Assembly: GCF_002262875.1 (NCBI RefSeq)
Contig: NZ_NKYE01000005.1
Coordinates: forward strand, 1 to 64,000
Source of the DNA: Amycolatopsis antarctica
GTDB lineage: Bacteria > Actinomycetota > Actinomycetes > Mycobacteriales > Pseudonocardiaceae
DNA: 64,000 nt
Direction of reading: 5' to 3'
Shown here: one piece after another, positions 24,958 through 32,696 of the stretch
How positions within the stretch are numbered: position 1 is the first letter of the stretch
Layout of the letters: each line of letters begins with the position of its first letter
The notes under the pieces: generated by a model
Told to the model about the DNA's origin: nothing
What the model saw: the letters and a program-made list of their open reading frames with translations, nothing else
Database searches by the model: none
Made by a program: the position numbers and the translations under genes

Positions 24958-27207
24958 ATGGTGGTTGTCGAGGCGGTGGCGGCCGAAGCCGCCAAGGTCG
25001 TCACGGGATTCGTGCTCAGCGGCATGGTCAAGGGCGGGCGGCTGCTCCGGGACCGGCTCCAGCAGAAGATGGGCGAGATCCCCGAAGACCCGGGCCGTGC
25101 CCGCGACTCGATCACGGCGTGGTCTCAGCACGACCCGGATTCCTTCCGGCAGTTGGCCCGTGAACTCTCGCTGACCGGTGACTGCCCGGGGGTGCCCTGG
25201 TCGCCGATCGCGCCGGAACCCTTCTGGGACAGGGAGGAATATCTGCGGCGCATCCCGGAGGACGGGGTGTACCTCGCCGTCGGCAGCCGGGGCACCGGCC
25301 GCGCCTCCCTGGTCCGCCGGATCGCCGAACTCCGGGCCGAGAAGTTCCCGCACGGCTGTGTCGACGTGGATCTCGACGACCACCGGTCCGGTGACCTCGG
25401 CCTGGTCGATTCGGTGCGGCGCGAGGTCCTGCGGCGGCTCGGCGTCTCCGCCGCGGACGTCACCGAGGCCACCGACGAGCTCCGGCAGCAGTACCTCTCG
25501 ATCACCGTGCGGCACAGCTTCGTGCTCATCCTGCGCAACGCGTTGGGCCACGCGGAGATCGCCCCGTTCGAGAACTCCCCGGTCAACCTGGTCCTGGTGA
25601 CGACCACCGAGCTGACCGGTGACCTGCGGGCGAAGTACGGGCAGTACGAGCTGCTCGGTGGCCTGGACCCCGCGGGTGCCTGGCAACTGCTCGCTTCCCG
25701 GTGCGGCGGTGGCGCCGGAAGGGACGGCGCGGATCTGCTGCGGGCAGAACCCGAGGCGACCGGTGCGCTGCTGCATCTGTGCGGCTACGTCCCCTTCGTG
25801 CTGGAAGTGATCGGTGGCGAACTCGGCCGCCGCTACGGCGAGCCGGAGCCCGTGCACGGTCTGTTCCTGGAGTACGAGAACGCCGGGGCCGCGGACGGGC
25901 CAGGGGTGCTCGGCGAGTGGGTGCGGCAAGCATGGGACGCGCTGGACGAATCGGTCGCCGCAGCGGCGTGTTCGTTGGCCGTACATCCCGGCCCGGACTT
26001 CACGCCGGTCACTGCGGACGCGCTGCTCGGTGCGCGTTCCCGTCCGGTGCTCGACCAGTTGACCGATCGTGGCCTGCTGCACGGCGACGGGCATGGGCGC
26101 TACCGGCTGCTGGAACCGATCCGGGACCACGCCGCGCGCCGCGGCCACGCGGACGAGACCGCCGCGGCCATCGCACGGCTGACCGGCTTCTTCGCCAGGC
26201 ACGCGATGCTGGCCGACCTTCAGGGTGCCCCCGACCGGCTACGCGGTTACGACCAGCCCGCCGAGCTGAACGCGACAGACTGGACGATCCCCGGCTACCG
26301 CGAGCGGCCCCGGACCGACTGGCTGGTCGCCGAGCGGCAGACCATCGCCGCCCTGGTGCCGCAGGCCCACCGGCACGGCCTGCACGAGCAGGTGTGCCAG
26401 ATCGTCGGTGCGTTCGAGGCGGTGCTGAACAGGGTCGGCGACCGCCGGACCTACGCGGCGATGAACGAGTACCGCGTGCGCAGCGCGACGGAGATCGGCC
26501 AGCGACCCGACCTGCTCGCCCGCGCCTGCGGGATGCACGCCCGGCTGCACACCCAGTTCCGGTACTTCCCCGCCGCGCACCAGGCGCTCGAAGCGGCAGA
26601 CGCGGCACTGCGCACGGTCGTACTTTCCGAGCGCGAAAGGACGCGGCTGGAATCCTCGACACTGGAGATGTGGGGCCGCTACTACGAGGAACAGGGCGAC
26701 GTCGCGGCGCTCACCGGCAACGGTGACCCGGCCGAGCGGTACCGGCAGGCCATCGACCGCTTCCACCGGGCGGTCGGTCTGGACCAGCGAATCGCGGACC
26801 ACCGGGCGTGCGGCATCCACGCCCGGATGCTGGCCCGCGCCTACCGCAAGGTGGGCCTTCCCGGAGAGGCGTTGCGGTATCTGCCTTTCGCCGTCCACGA
26901 AGGAGTCGACCCACGAAACGTCGCCGCCGGGCATCTGGTGTGGGCCGGGGTACTGGTCGCGCTCGGCGGGCCACACCTGGCCGAGGCACGCGACCGGCTG
27001 GACCACGCCGGGCGGATGCTGCGCGAGCAGGGCGTGACCCAGTACTACTGGGAGTTCGGTGAGACCGCCGCCCGCCTGGAAACCGTTGCGGGCAGGCGAA
27101 AAGACGCGATCGCCCGCTGGGACGAACTCGTCAAAGCGGCTTTCGCGGTGGGTCATCCGCGTACGGACGAGTATCTGGCGCAGCGCTGGCAACTCGGCCG
27201 ACCCTGA
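24958..27207 (+). CDS. STAND / NB-ARC-like protein with degenerate P-loop and TPR-like repeats
   Basis: Protein of 749 aa. Residues 1-45 are an amphipathic helical module (AEAAKVVTGFVLSGMVKGGR). Residues 100-330 resemble an NB-ARC ATPase core: VYLAVGSRGTGRASLVRRIA at the P-loop position, NLVLVTTTELTGDL at sensor 1, YELLGGLDPAGAWQLL after it, and a winged-helix segment (LDQLTDRGLLHGDGHGRYRLLEPIRDHA in two parts). The C-terminal 350 residues form TPR-like helical pairs. The P-loop Lys and Ser/Thr are R115 and A116, and no Walker B acid pair is evident, so ATP hydrolysis is doubtful. ATG 24958 has GGGGGAG upstream. The last 77 bp overlap the converging gene. Confidence 0.72.
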   Translation: MVVVEAVAAEAAKVVTGFVLSGMVKGGRLLRDRLQQKMGEIPEDPGRARDSITAWSQHDPDSFRQLARELSLTGDCPGVPWSPIAPEPFWDREEYLRRIPEDGVYLAVGSRGTGRASLVRRIAELRAEKFPHGCVDVDLDDHRSGDLGLVDSVRREVLRRLGVSAADVTEATDELRQQYLSITVRHSFVLILRNALGHAEIAPFENSPVNLVLVTTTELTGDLRAKYGQYELLGGLDPAGAWQLLASRCGGGAGRDGADLLRAEPEATGALLHLCGYVPFVLEVIGGELGRRYGEPEPVHGLFLEYENAGAADGPGVLGEWVRQAWDALDESVAAAACSLAVHPGPDFTPVTADALLGARSRPVLDQLTDRGLLHGDGHGRYRLLEPIRDHAARRGHADETAAAIARLTGFFARHAMLADLQGAPDRLRGYDQPAELNATDWTIPGYRERPRTDWLVAERQTIAALVPQAHRHGLHEQVCQIVGAFEAVLNRVGDRRTYAAMNEYRVRSATEIGQRPDLLARACGMHARLHTQFRYFPAAHQALEAADAALRTVVLSERERTRLESSTLEMWGRYYEEQGDVAALTGNGDPAERYRQAIDRFHRAVGLDQRIADHRACGIHARMLARAYRKVGLPGEALRYLPFAVHEGVDPRNVAAGHLVWAGVLVALGGPHLAEARDRLDHAGRMLREQGVTQYYWEFGETAARLETVAGRRKDAIARWDELVKAAFAVGHPRTDEYLAQRWQLGRP

Positions 27208-28792
27208 CCTGAACGGTCCGCTCGCCGAGCAGCACATGTTCCACTGTGGACGGTGTTGTTCCCTGGACGTCGTGCAGGTAGCAGAGCGAGGCGAGCGCCA
27301 GCGGGTCCACCTCCGTACTCGTCACCGACAACCGCAGGGTCGTTCCGTGGCGGTTGCGCACCAGGCAGGTGTGCCGGTCCGTCGTGGCCGCCGCCAGCGA
27401 GGCGTCCGGCCACTGCCGAAGTGTTTCCGCCGCCCACTCGCCGAACTCCCCGTGTTCCTCGTGGTCGAGGCGCGTGTAGACCACGGAGGCCGACTCGAGC
27501 TGGGTCACGGTGGCGTCCGTGCCGTGTGCGACGACGTGCCGGAAGTCCAGCCCCAGGTGCGGCTTGCCGCCGGTTCTCGCCGGATACCGCCGGATCCGCA
27601 CCCGGTCACCCGGATCGACACCGACCACGAGCGCGGGCGGGTCCGCCGATCGCGGGGGCGGCACGTCCACCAGCGGGTACTCGGCGGCGCCGGCCGGTTC
27701 GGTCAGCCGCAGCGAGCCGTACAACAGTCCTCGCAGTGCCTCGGCGGACAGACCGGGCCCGGCCACCGCTCGTCGCACGGCCGCCTCGTCCCGCCGGGGG
27801 TCGTATCCGGCGACGGCCGAGCGAAGCTGGTCTGCCAGGTCGATATCCTGATCGAGCCAGGGCGCGCCGGTGGCGAGCAACTCGGCAGGCGAGCCCGCCA
27901 CGGTGCTGGCCGAGCCGCCGGTCAGCAGCAGCGGGCGTCGCAACGCCGCCGAGTACAGGCTCAGCGAGCCACTGCCCGACACCACCACCGAGGCGGCCGA
28001 CAGCGCCGCCTGCCATCCCGCCTCGGGCCGGACGATCCGCAACCCGCAGGCGACGGCCTCGGCCAACCAGGCGGAGACCATCCACGCTCCGTGGGCCGAG
28101 GCGATCCCGGGATGCAGCACGGCACATACCGCGAACTCGTCCACGTCCAGCTCGGTGACCAACCGGTACGGCAGTTCGGGGGCGGAACCGAACACCGATC
28201 CCGGACCCCAGGTCGACGCGACCACGACGAGCCGCCTGCCCCGCGCCCCCAGCGCGCGGCGGTACACCCCTGCCCGGTGCCCGCTGCCCAGCATGCGATC
28301 CAGCGCAGGGTCGCCGATCACCACGGCCCGCGCGGCCGCCGGCGGGCAGGACTCGCGCAGTTGCTCCCGCTGGGCCTCGTGGGACAGTGCGATCACCTCC
28401 GGCACGACCCTGCCGTCGTGGACGAGCCGTTCGGGGTTCATGCCGGCGACCGTCCGGCCGCCCGGGTAGTACTTCTGGAAGCCGATACCGTGCGGGACAA
28501 GGAGAATCGGCGCGTCGAGCTCGTGCAGGGCGTCGTTCTCGCTGGCGGCGATCGCGAGGTCGAATCGGATGCCGGTCGCCTGACCCCAGGTGATCGTGGG
28601 GACTCGCAGGTCACGCAGCGCGTCCGCCACGCCGTCGCCCAGGATGGCGGGTCTCGCCTCGTCGTGGGTGAACACGAGTTGCACCCGGACGTCGCGTTCG
28701 AGCAGGGTGGCGATGTCCAGCAACCGGCTCAGGGTGGTGACGGTGCGGACGACGATGAGCACCCGCCGCTCGACGGCAACGGTCGGCCACAC
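27131..28792 (-). CDS. GT-B-like (CDP-glycerol glycerophosphotransferase-type fold) protein; start interrupted by a C12 tract
   Basis: Protein of 553 aa from GTG 28792. The N-terminal half has Rossmann-like strands (RRVLIVVRTVTTLSRLLDIA) and segments like DAPILLVPHGIGFQKYYPGG, AVVIGDPALDRML and VVVSGSGSLSLYSAAL that recall CDP-glycerol glycerophosphotransferase/GT-B enzymes. The C-terminal ~150 residues are a separate strand-rich domain. Neither substrate nor family name is certain. The reading frame is open upstream through a run of 12 C (28821-28832) to the response-regulator stop without any start codon. The natural ATG at 28851 (10 nt after that stop, AAGGA upstream) is one base out of frame and would join this frame with 10 or 13 C. 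Confidence 0.7.
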   Translation of the reverse strand: MWPTVAVERRVLIVVRTVTTLSRLLDIATLLERDVRVQLVFTHDEARPAILGDGVADALRDLRVPTITWGQATGIRFDLAIAASENDALHELDAPILLVPHGIGFQKYYPGGRTVAGMNPERLVHDGRVVPEVIALSHEAQREQLRESCPPAAARAVVIGDPALDRMLGSGHRAGVYRRALGARGRRLVVVASTWGPGSVFGSAPELPYRLVTELDVDEFAVCAVLHPGIASAHGAWMVSAWLAEAVACGLRIVRPEAGWQAALSAASVVVSGSGSLSLYSAALRRPLLLTGGSASTVAGSPAELLATGAPWLDQDIDLADQLRSAVAGYDPRRDEAAVRRAVAGPGLSAEALRGLLYGSLRLTEPAGAAEYPLVDVPPPRSADPPALVVGVDPGDRVRIRRYPARTGGKPHLGLDFRHVVAHGTDATVTQLESASVVYTRLDHEEHGEFGEWAAETLRQWPDASLAAATTDRHTCLVRNRHGTTLRLSVTSTEVDPLALASLCYLHDVQGTTPSTVEHVLLGERTVQVRVGRVASAAPDTRPYADDPPRKPL

Positions 28793-28820
28793 GTCGAACG
28801 CCGGCTTCCCGGAAAACGAC

Positions 28821-28832
28821 GGGGGGGGGGGG
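28821..28832. repeat. 12-base G/C homopolymer
   Basis: Twelve consecutive G on the plus strand (C on the coding strand), placed between ATG 28851 and the body of the GT-B-like gene. With 12 the ATG frame ends after about 40 codons; with 10 or 13 it enters the long frame as M-S-P-E-I-R-T-(P)n-S-F-S-G-K-P. Confidence 0.95.
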
Positions 28833-28861
28833 TGCGTATTTCGGGGGACATCCTTGCCGCT

Positions 28862-29491
28862 CTAACGTTCCCGCCGGGCAACCCAGGCCGCAGCCTGGGT
28901 ACGCCGCCGCATGCCGAGTTTGCCCAGCACGGACGTCACGTAGTTCTTCACCGTCTTCTCGGCCAGGAACAGTTCGCCGGCGATCTCCCGGTTCGACAGG
29001 CCCTGCCCGATCAGTTCGAGCACGCTGCGCTCGCGTTCGGTGAACGCGGCCAGTTCGTCGGCGGGCCCGGGGCCGCGCAGCCGGTCCAGCACGTGCCCGG
29101 TGGTCACCGGGTCGAGCAGTGAACGGCCGGCGGCGACCTCGCGCACGGCGTTCACCACGTCCTGCCCGCGTACCTGCTTGAGCAGGTATCCGGCGGCCCC
29201 GGCCATGATCGCGCCGACCATGGCCTCCTCGTCGTCGAACGCGGTCAGCATCAGGCAGTGCGGTGGGTTCGGCAGCGAGCGCAGGTCCCGGCACAGCGTG
29301 ACGCCGTCACCGTCACCGAGTCGCACGTCCACCACGGCCACGTCCGGCTCGACGTGCATCGCCACCGCCAGCGCCTCGTCCACGCTGCCCGCCTCGGCGA
29401 CCACCTCGATGTCGGGTTCGTCGCCGAGGAGTTCCCGCAACCCGCGCCGCACGACCTCGTGGTCGTCGATCAGGAGCACGCCGATGGCCAT
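28862..29491 (-). CDS. NarL/DevR-family response regulator
   Basis: Protein of 209 aa. Receiver domain at 1-120 (GVLLIDDHEVVRRGLRELL, phospho-acceptor in VAVVDVRLGDGDG, signalling LTAFDDEEAM and the Lys in GYLLKQVRG), linker, then a LuxR-type helix-turn-helix (FTERERSVLELIGQGLSN, then AEKTVKNYVTSVLGKLGM) close to DevR. It would bind DNA when phosphorylated by a HisKA_3-type kinase; the GAF kinase 4 kb away is the nearest candidate. ATG 29491 is chosen because the receiver strand starts at residue 4. The stop is 10 nt before ATG 28851. Confidence 0.92.
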   Translation of the reverse strand: MAIGVLLIDDHEVVRRGLRELLGDEPDIEVVAEAGSVDEALAVAMHVEPDVAVVDVRLGDGDGVTLCRDLRSLPNPPHCLMLTAFDDEEAMVGAIMAGAAGYLLKQVRGQDVVNAVREVAAGRSLLDPVTTGHVLDRLRGPGPADELAAFTERERSVLELIGQGLSNREIAGELFLAEKTVKNYVTSVLGKLGMRRRTQAAAWVARRER

Positions 29492-29799
29492 GCCGTCGAG
29501 GTTACGGCCTTCGGCGGGTCCGCCGCGCCGATGGTGACGATGGGCAGCACAGGCTGGTGCGCCCACGCCGACTGGCGGGCGCCGACCTCACGGATCACCG
29601 AGACGATCGGGGCCGCGGCCACCAGTTCCAGCGCGAGTACCACGGTGTACAGCGCGGTGAGAGCAGCAGCGTGTCATTCGCGTCTCATCCCCTGCCCGGC
29701 TCGGTGGAAGGATCGGCGCCTTGCCCGAATTCGTTCACCGAAGGAAATGGGGAAGAACAATCCTTTCGCGCGCGTTTCCGGTCGGAATGTCGCGAGCGG
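29492..29799. other. Gap with no clear gene
   Basis: 308 bp without a convincing gene. On the minus strand a 57-codon frame from GTG 29643 to 29470 (VVLALELVAAAPIVSVIR at its start) has one hydrophobic helix and overlaps the response-regulator start. It could be a tiny membrane protein or the tail of a lost gene, but has no ribosome binding site. No repeat or hairpin stands out. Confidence 0.3.
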
Positions 29800-30315
29800 T
29801 CAGCGTCCGCGCGGGTGGTCCTGCCGTGCGTTGTTCTCCCGGGCCCGCGCATCCGGGTGATTCATCGGCTGCGTCGGGTCGAAGTCGGGCACCCGGCCGC
29901 GCCCGGCTTCGGTGACGCACAGGCCGCTCAGGACCTCGAAGTCGGACTGCCCGCCGCGCCAGTGCGCCCGTACCGCAGGCATGCCGACCCTGCGCACGAT
30001 CCCGCGTAGGGCGGCGGTGGCCACGATCGCGTCGTCGTGTCGCCCGATGCCGGGGATGAAGTCGGGTACCAGGTCGACCGGGGAGGCGACGTAGGCGAGC
30101 AGCAGCTTCAACCGGAACCGCATCAGCGGGCGTTGTTGCTGGTCAGCCGCCATCGAGCGGAGCATCACCAGCAGGTCGGGGAGCAGTCGGACGGCGTCGC
30201 GGAGCGGTCCCTTCCGCGGCTTGAGCACCATCAGCGTGAGCAGCAGTCCCGGCCACAGCAACAGCAGGCCCAGCAGCAGGCCGACGATGAAGTCCACTAC
30301 CCCTATCCCCGTCAT
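29800..30315 (-). CDS. DUF1232 (YkvA-type) membrane protein
   Basis: Protein of 171 aa. A first helix (VDFIVGLLLGLLLLWPGLLLTL) is followed by a basic loop and the DUF1232 core LLLAYVASPVDLVPDFIPGIG, a re-entrant-looking hydrophobic stretch with the conserved DLVPD. The last 50 residues are hydrophilic. Function of the family is unknown. ATG 30315 is chosen because the first helix starts at residue 7; longer in-frame starts lack a hydrophobic or conserved extension. Confidence 0.82.
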   Translation of the reverse strand: MTGIGVVDFIVGLLLGLLLLWPGLLLTLMVLKPRKGPLRDAVRLLPDLLVMLRSMAADQQQRPLMRFRLKLLLAYVASPVDLVPDFIPGIGRHDDAIVATAALRGIVRRVGMPAVRAHWRGGQSDFEVLSGLCVTEAGRGRVPDFDPTQPMNHPDARARENNARQDHPRGR

Positions 30316-30535
30316 GGGGCCATTGTCCCGCACCGGCCCGGCCCCGTGGTGCCCGCGCCGCCGACGGCGGTGGTTATCGGTCCACCGGGACGTCGTGAAT
30401 CGGGGCGGAAGATTTTGGTGACTTCGGCCGGTAACGGTCGGCCACCGGCGTCGATACAGGGGTGCGAGCCGCGAATTGTCCTGCCGCGGCACCACTTTTT
30501 TCGTTCGGTTCTCCCCTTTTCGGAAAGGCTCTCTC

Positions 30536-31210
30536 GTGCGCTCTCTTCGTCGTGCCCTGACATTGGTATCCGCCGTCGCCATCGCCGGTTTCGTATTCGC
30601 CGGAACCGCTGCCGGTCAAGATGTGGGAGCCGCCTCCGGTTCCGGACTTACTTTGGGGCTCCTGAACAAGACTTGTAGCGACTTCACCTACCAGGAGGAC
30701 GCGCAGGCTGCCGTTGGCTTGTACCCGGATCTGGACCGTGACAAGGATGGCCGGGCCTGCGAGAGCTTGCCGAGCCGACCGACCGGCGGTTCGACCACCA
30801 CTCCGGTGACGCCTGAACCCGAGCCGACGACGACCTCGCCGAGCCCCGAGCCTGTCACACCTGTGACAACTCAGCCTGCCGCGCCCGCGGCCGCGCCGGT
30901 CAAGGCCGCCGACAAGGACTGCGCTGACTACTCGACCCAGGCCGCCGCACAGGCCGCGCTGCTGGACGACCCGAGCGACCCGAACAACCTGGATGCCGAC
31001 AACGACCAGTTTGCCTGTGAGTCGAAGTTCGGTGCGCCCGCGAAGAAGACGTCGCAGCAGGTGAAGGTGCACCCGTCGGGCGGGGTCGCCACCGGCGGCG
31101 ACGAGGGCGTGTCGGGTACGGACGGTGCCGGGTACGCGCTGGGTGGTCTGCTGCTCGCTGGTGCCGGTGCGGTGCTGGTCGCCGGCCGTCGCGCGCGTTC
31201 CGGTAACTGA
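30536..31210 (+). CDS. Surface protein with two excalibur domains
   Basis: Protein of 224 aa. Signal peptide at 1-28 (ALTLVSAVAIAGFVFAGTAAG). Two excalibur calcium-binding motifs: one near residue 67 (DLDRDKDGRACE) and one near 155 (DADNDQFACES), separated by a Thr/Pro-rich linker. A C-terminal helix (YALGGLLLAGAGAVLVAG) followed by RRARSGN gives the layout of a sortase substrate, but the preceding residues VSGTDGAG lack a canonical LPxTG/LAxTG. GTG 30536 is chosen for the GGAAAGG upstream and signal peptide. The sortase gene follows 22 nt later. Confidence 0.85.
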   Translation: MRSLRRALTLVSAVAIAGFVFAGTAAGQDVGAASGSGLTLGLLNKTCSDFTYQEDAQAAVGLYPDLDRDKDGRACESLPSRPTGGSTTTPVTPEPEPTTTSPSPEPVTPVTTQPAAPAAAPVKAADKDCADYSTQAAAQAALLDDPSDPNNLDADNDQFACESKFGAPAKKTSQQVKVHPSGGVATGGDEGVSGTDGAGYALGGLLLAGAGAVLVAGRRARSGN

Positions 31211-31232
31211 GCCGGTGGCGGGGGAGTCGGTG

Positions 31233-31901
31233 GTGCGATCACAGGCGAGGCTGCTCGCGGCGGCTGTCGCCTTCCTGGTGGTAGCCGCCGCGGTGGCGGT
31301 GTTCCTGCTGGTCCCGGGTGGTGGCTCGGGTGTGGCGCCGGTCGGCGCGGCGGAACCGCCTGCCGCGTCGACGGAGCGGGCGCCGTCGACGGAGAGGGTT
31401 GCGGGGCCGACCGGCACGCCGATCGACGCGGAGGTGCTGCCCGCGTCGAAGCCCTCGTGGCTGGAGGTGCCGGCGATCGGGGTGCGCACGGATCGGATCA
31501 TCGAGTTGGGGCTGCAGGCGGATGGTGCGTTGGAGGTGCCTGGTGACGCCGTCACGGCGGGCTGGTTCGACCAGAGCCCGACGCCCGGTGAGGTCGGTCC
31601 GGCGGTGGTCGCCGGGCATGTGGACTACCGGAAGGTGCCGGGTGTTTTCCAGCGGTTGAAGGAACTCACGTCGGGAGCGGAGGTCGTGGTGCATCGTGCG
31701 GACGGGACGAGCGCGGTGTTCGCGGTGAGCAGGGTGGAGCACTACGCGAAGTCCGAGTTTCCGACGGAGAAGGTGTACGGGGACACGTCGGGACCGGAGT
31801 TGCGGCTGATCACCTGCGGCGGCGAGTTCGACAGTTCGTCCGGCAACTACGAGGACAACGTGGTCGCGTACGCGAGGCTCGTCCGGGCTTTCCGCGCGTG
31901 A
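31233..31901 (+). CDS. Class F-type sortase
   Basis: Transpeptidase of 222 aa. N-terminal membrane anchor (LLAAAVAFLVVAAAVAVFLLV), a linker of about 60 residues, then the sortase beta-barrel with WLEVPAIGVRT, the catalytic His in VVAGHVDYR, and the catalytic Cys and following strand in ELRLITCGGEF. The final Arg is near NYEDNVVAYAR. It would join surface proteins to the cell wall or cleave at LPxTG-like motifs. GTG 31233 is chosen for the spacing from GGGGGAG (31220-31226); GTG 31230 and 31215 are alternatives. Substrate candidates are the preceding excalibur protein and the LASTG protein 6 kb away. Confidence 0.88.
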   Translation: MRSQARLLAAAVAFLVVAAAVAVFLLVPGGGSGVAPVGAAEPPAASTERAPSTERVAGPTGTPIDAEVLPASKPSWLEVPAIGVRTDRIIELGLQADGALEVPGDAVTAGWFDQSPTPGEVGPAVVAGHVDYRKVPGVFQRLKELTSGAEVVVHRADGTSAVFAVSRVEHYAKSEFPTEKVYGDTSGPELRLITCGGEFDSSSGNYEDNVVAYARLVRAFRA

Positions 31902-31910
31902 GGTGGGCGG

Positions 31911-31916
31911 TAGCAT
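31911..31916 (+). promoter_or_regulatory. -10 box of the SUMF1-type gene
   Basis: TAGCAT exactly 6 nt before GTG 31923, with no ribosome binding site between. Confidence 0.45.
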
Positions 31917-31922
31917 CGGATT

Positions 31923-32573
31923 GTGGACGTGGGGGATGAGCTGGTCGCGGTGCCTGCCGGGCAGGTGATGTTGTCGGATCGGCGACGGCAGCGGAGCTGG
32001 CCGGTCGAGGTGGAACCGTTCCGGCTCGCGGCGTGTCCGGTCACCCAGGAGCGGTACGCAAGCGTGACGGGGGCGCGGCCGAGTACCGCAGTCGGCGATC
32101 GGTTGCCCGTGGAGGGCGTGTCGTGGCTGGACGCGGTCGAGTTCTGCAACGCGCTGTCGCTGAGCGAGGGCCTGGCACCCGTGTACCGGCTGGCGGACGG
32201 CGACGTCGAATGGGACGTGTCCGCTGACGGCTACCGGTTGCCGACGGATGCCGAATGGGAACACGCCTGCCGGGCAGGTACGAGCGGTGCGCGGTACGGC
32301 GAGCTCGACGAGATCGCCTGGTACCGCGGTAATTCCGCGGAAAGTATCCACGAAGTGGGCGGCAGGCAGCCGAACGCGTGGGGCTTGCACGACATGCTCG
32401 GCAACGTGTGGGAGTGGTGCTGGGACGTCTACCAGGCTGAGGACCATCCCGGTTACCGGGTGCTGCGCGGTGGCGGCTGGTTCGACGAGAGCTGGAGCTG
32501 CCGGGCGTCGGTGCGGCGTCGTAGTCAGCCGGCGTTCCGTATCGACGACCTGGGTTTCCGCATCGCCCGCTGA
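31923..32573 (+). CDS. SUMF1-domain (formylglycine-generating-enzyme fold) protein
   Basis: Protein of 216 aa consisting of a compact SUMF1 domain: FRLAACPVTQERYA, PVEGVSWLDAVEFCNALS, GYRLPTDAEWEHACRAG, PNAWGLHDMLGNVWEWC and VLRGGGWFDESW. True formylglycine-generating enzymes use two cysteines in a C-x4-C arrangement after this motif; here the sequence is SCRASVRRRSQ, so the second Cys is Arg. It is also shorter than FGE (about 300 aa). A sulfatase-activating role is therefore unlikely and the function is open. GTG 31923 follows a -10 box by 6 nt. Confidence 0.85.
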   Translation: MDVGDELVAVPAGQVMLSDRRRQRSWPVEVEPFRLAACPVTQERYASVTGARPSTAVGDRLPVEGVSWLDAVEFCNALSLSEGLAPVYRLADGDVEWDVSADGYRLPTDAEWEHACRAGTSGARYGELDEIAWYRGNSAESIHEVGGRQPNAWGLHDMLGNVWEWCWDVYQAEDHPGYRVLRGGGWFDESWSCRASVRRRSQPAFRIDDLGFRIAR

Positions 32574-32696
32574 CCCCCGCTGCACCTCAGCGAACGCGCT
32601 TTCTCTTCGGTGACGGCGATTCGTCGACGTATCACGCTCCAAAGACCGCCCCGGTGGTCGCGAAATACGCCGGCGCGCTGCCGTGTTGTGATTCGA

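Noticed and set aside
29470..29643. 57-codon membrane-helix frame before the response regulator
   Set aside because: No ribosome binding site, overlaps the regulator start and no recognisable family; kept only as a remark in the gap entry.
31923..32573. Genuine formylglycine-generating enzyme
   Set aside because: The second catalytic Cys is replaced by Arg, the protein is short and no sulfatase is nearby.
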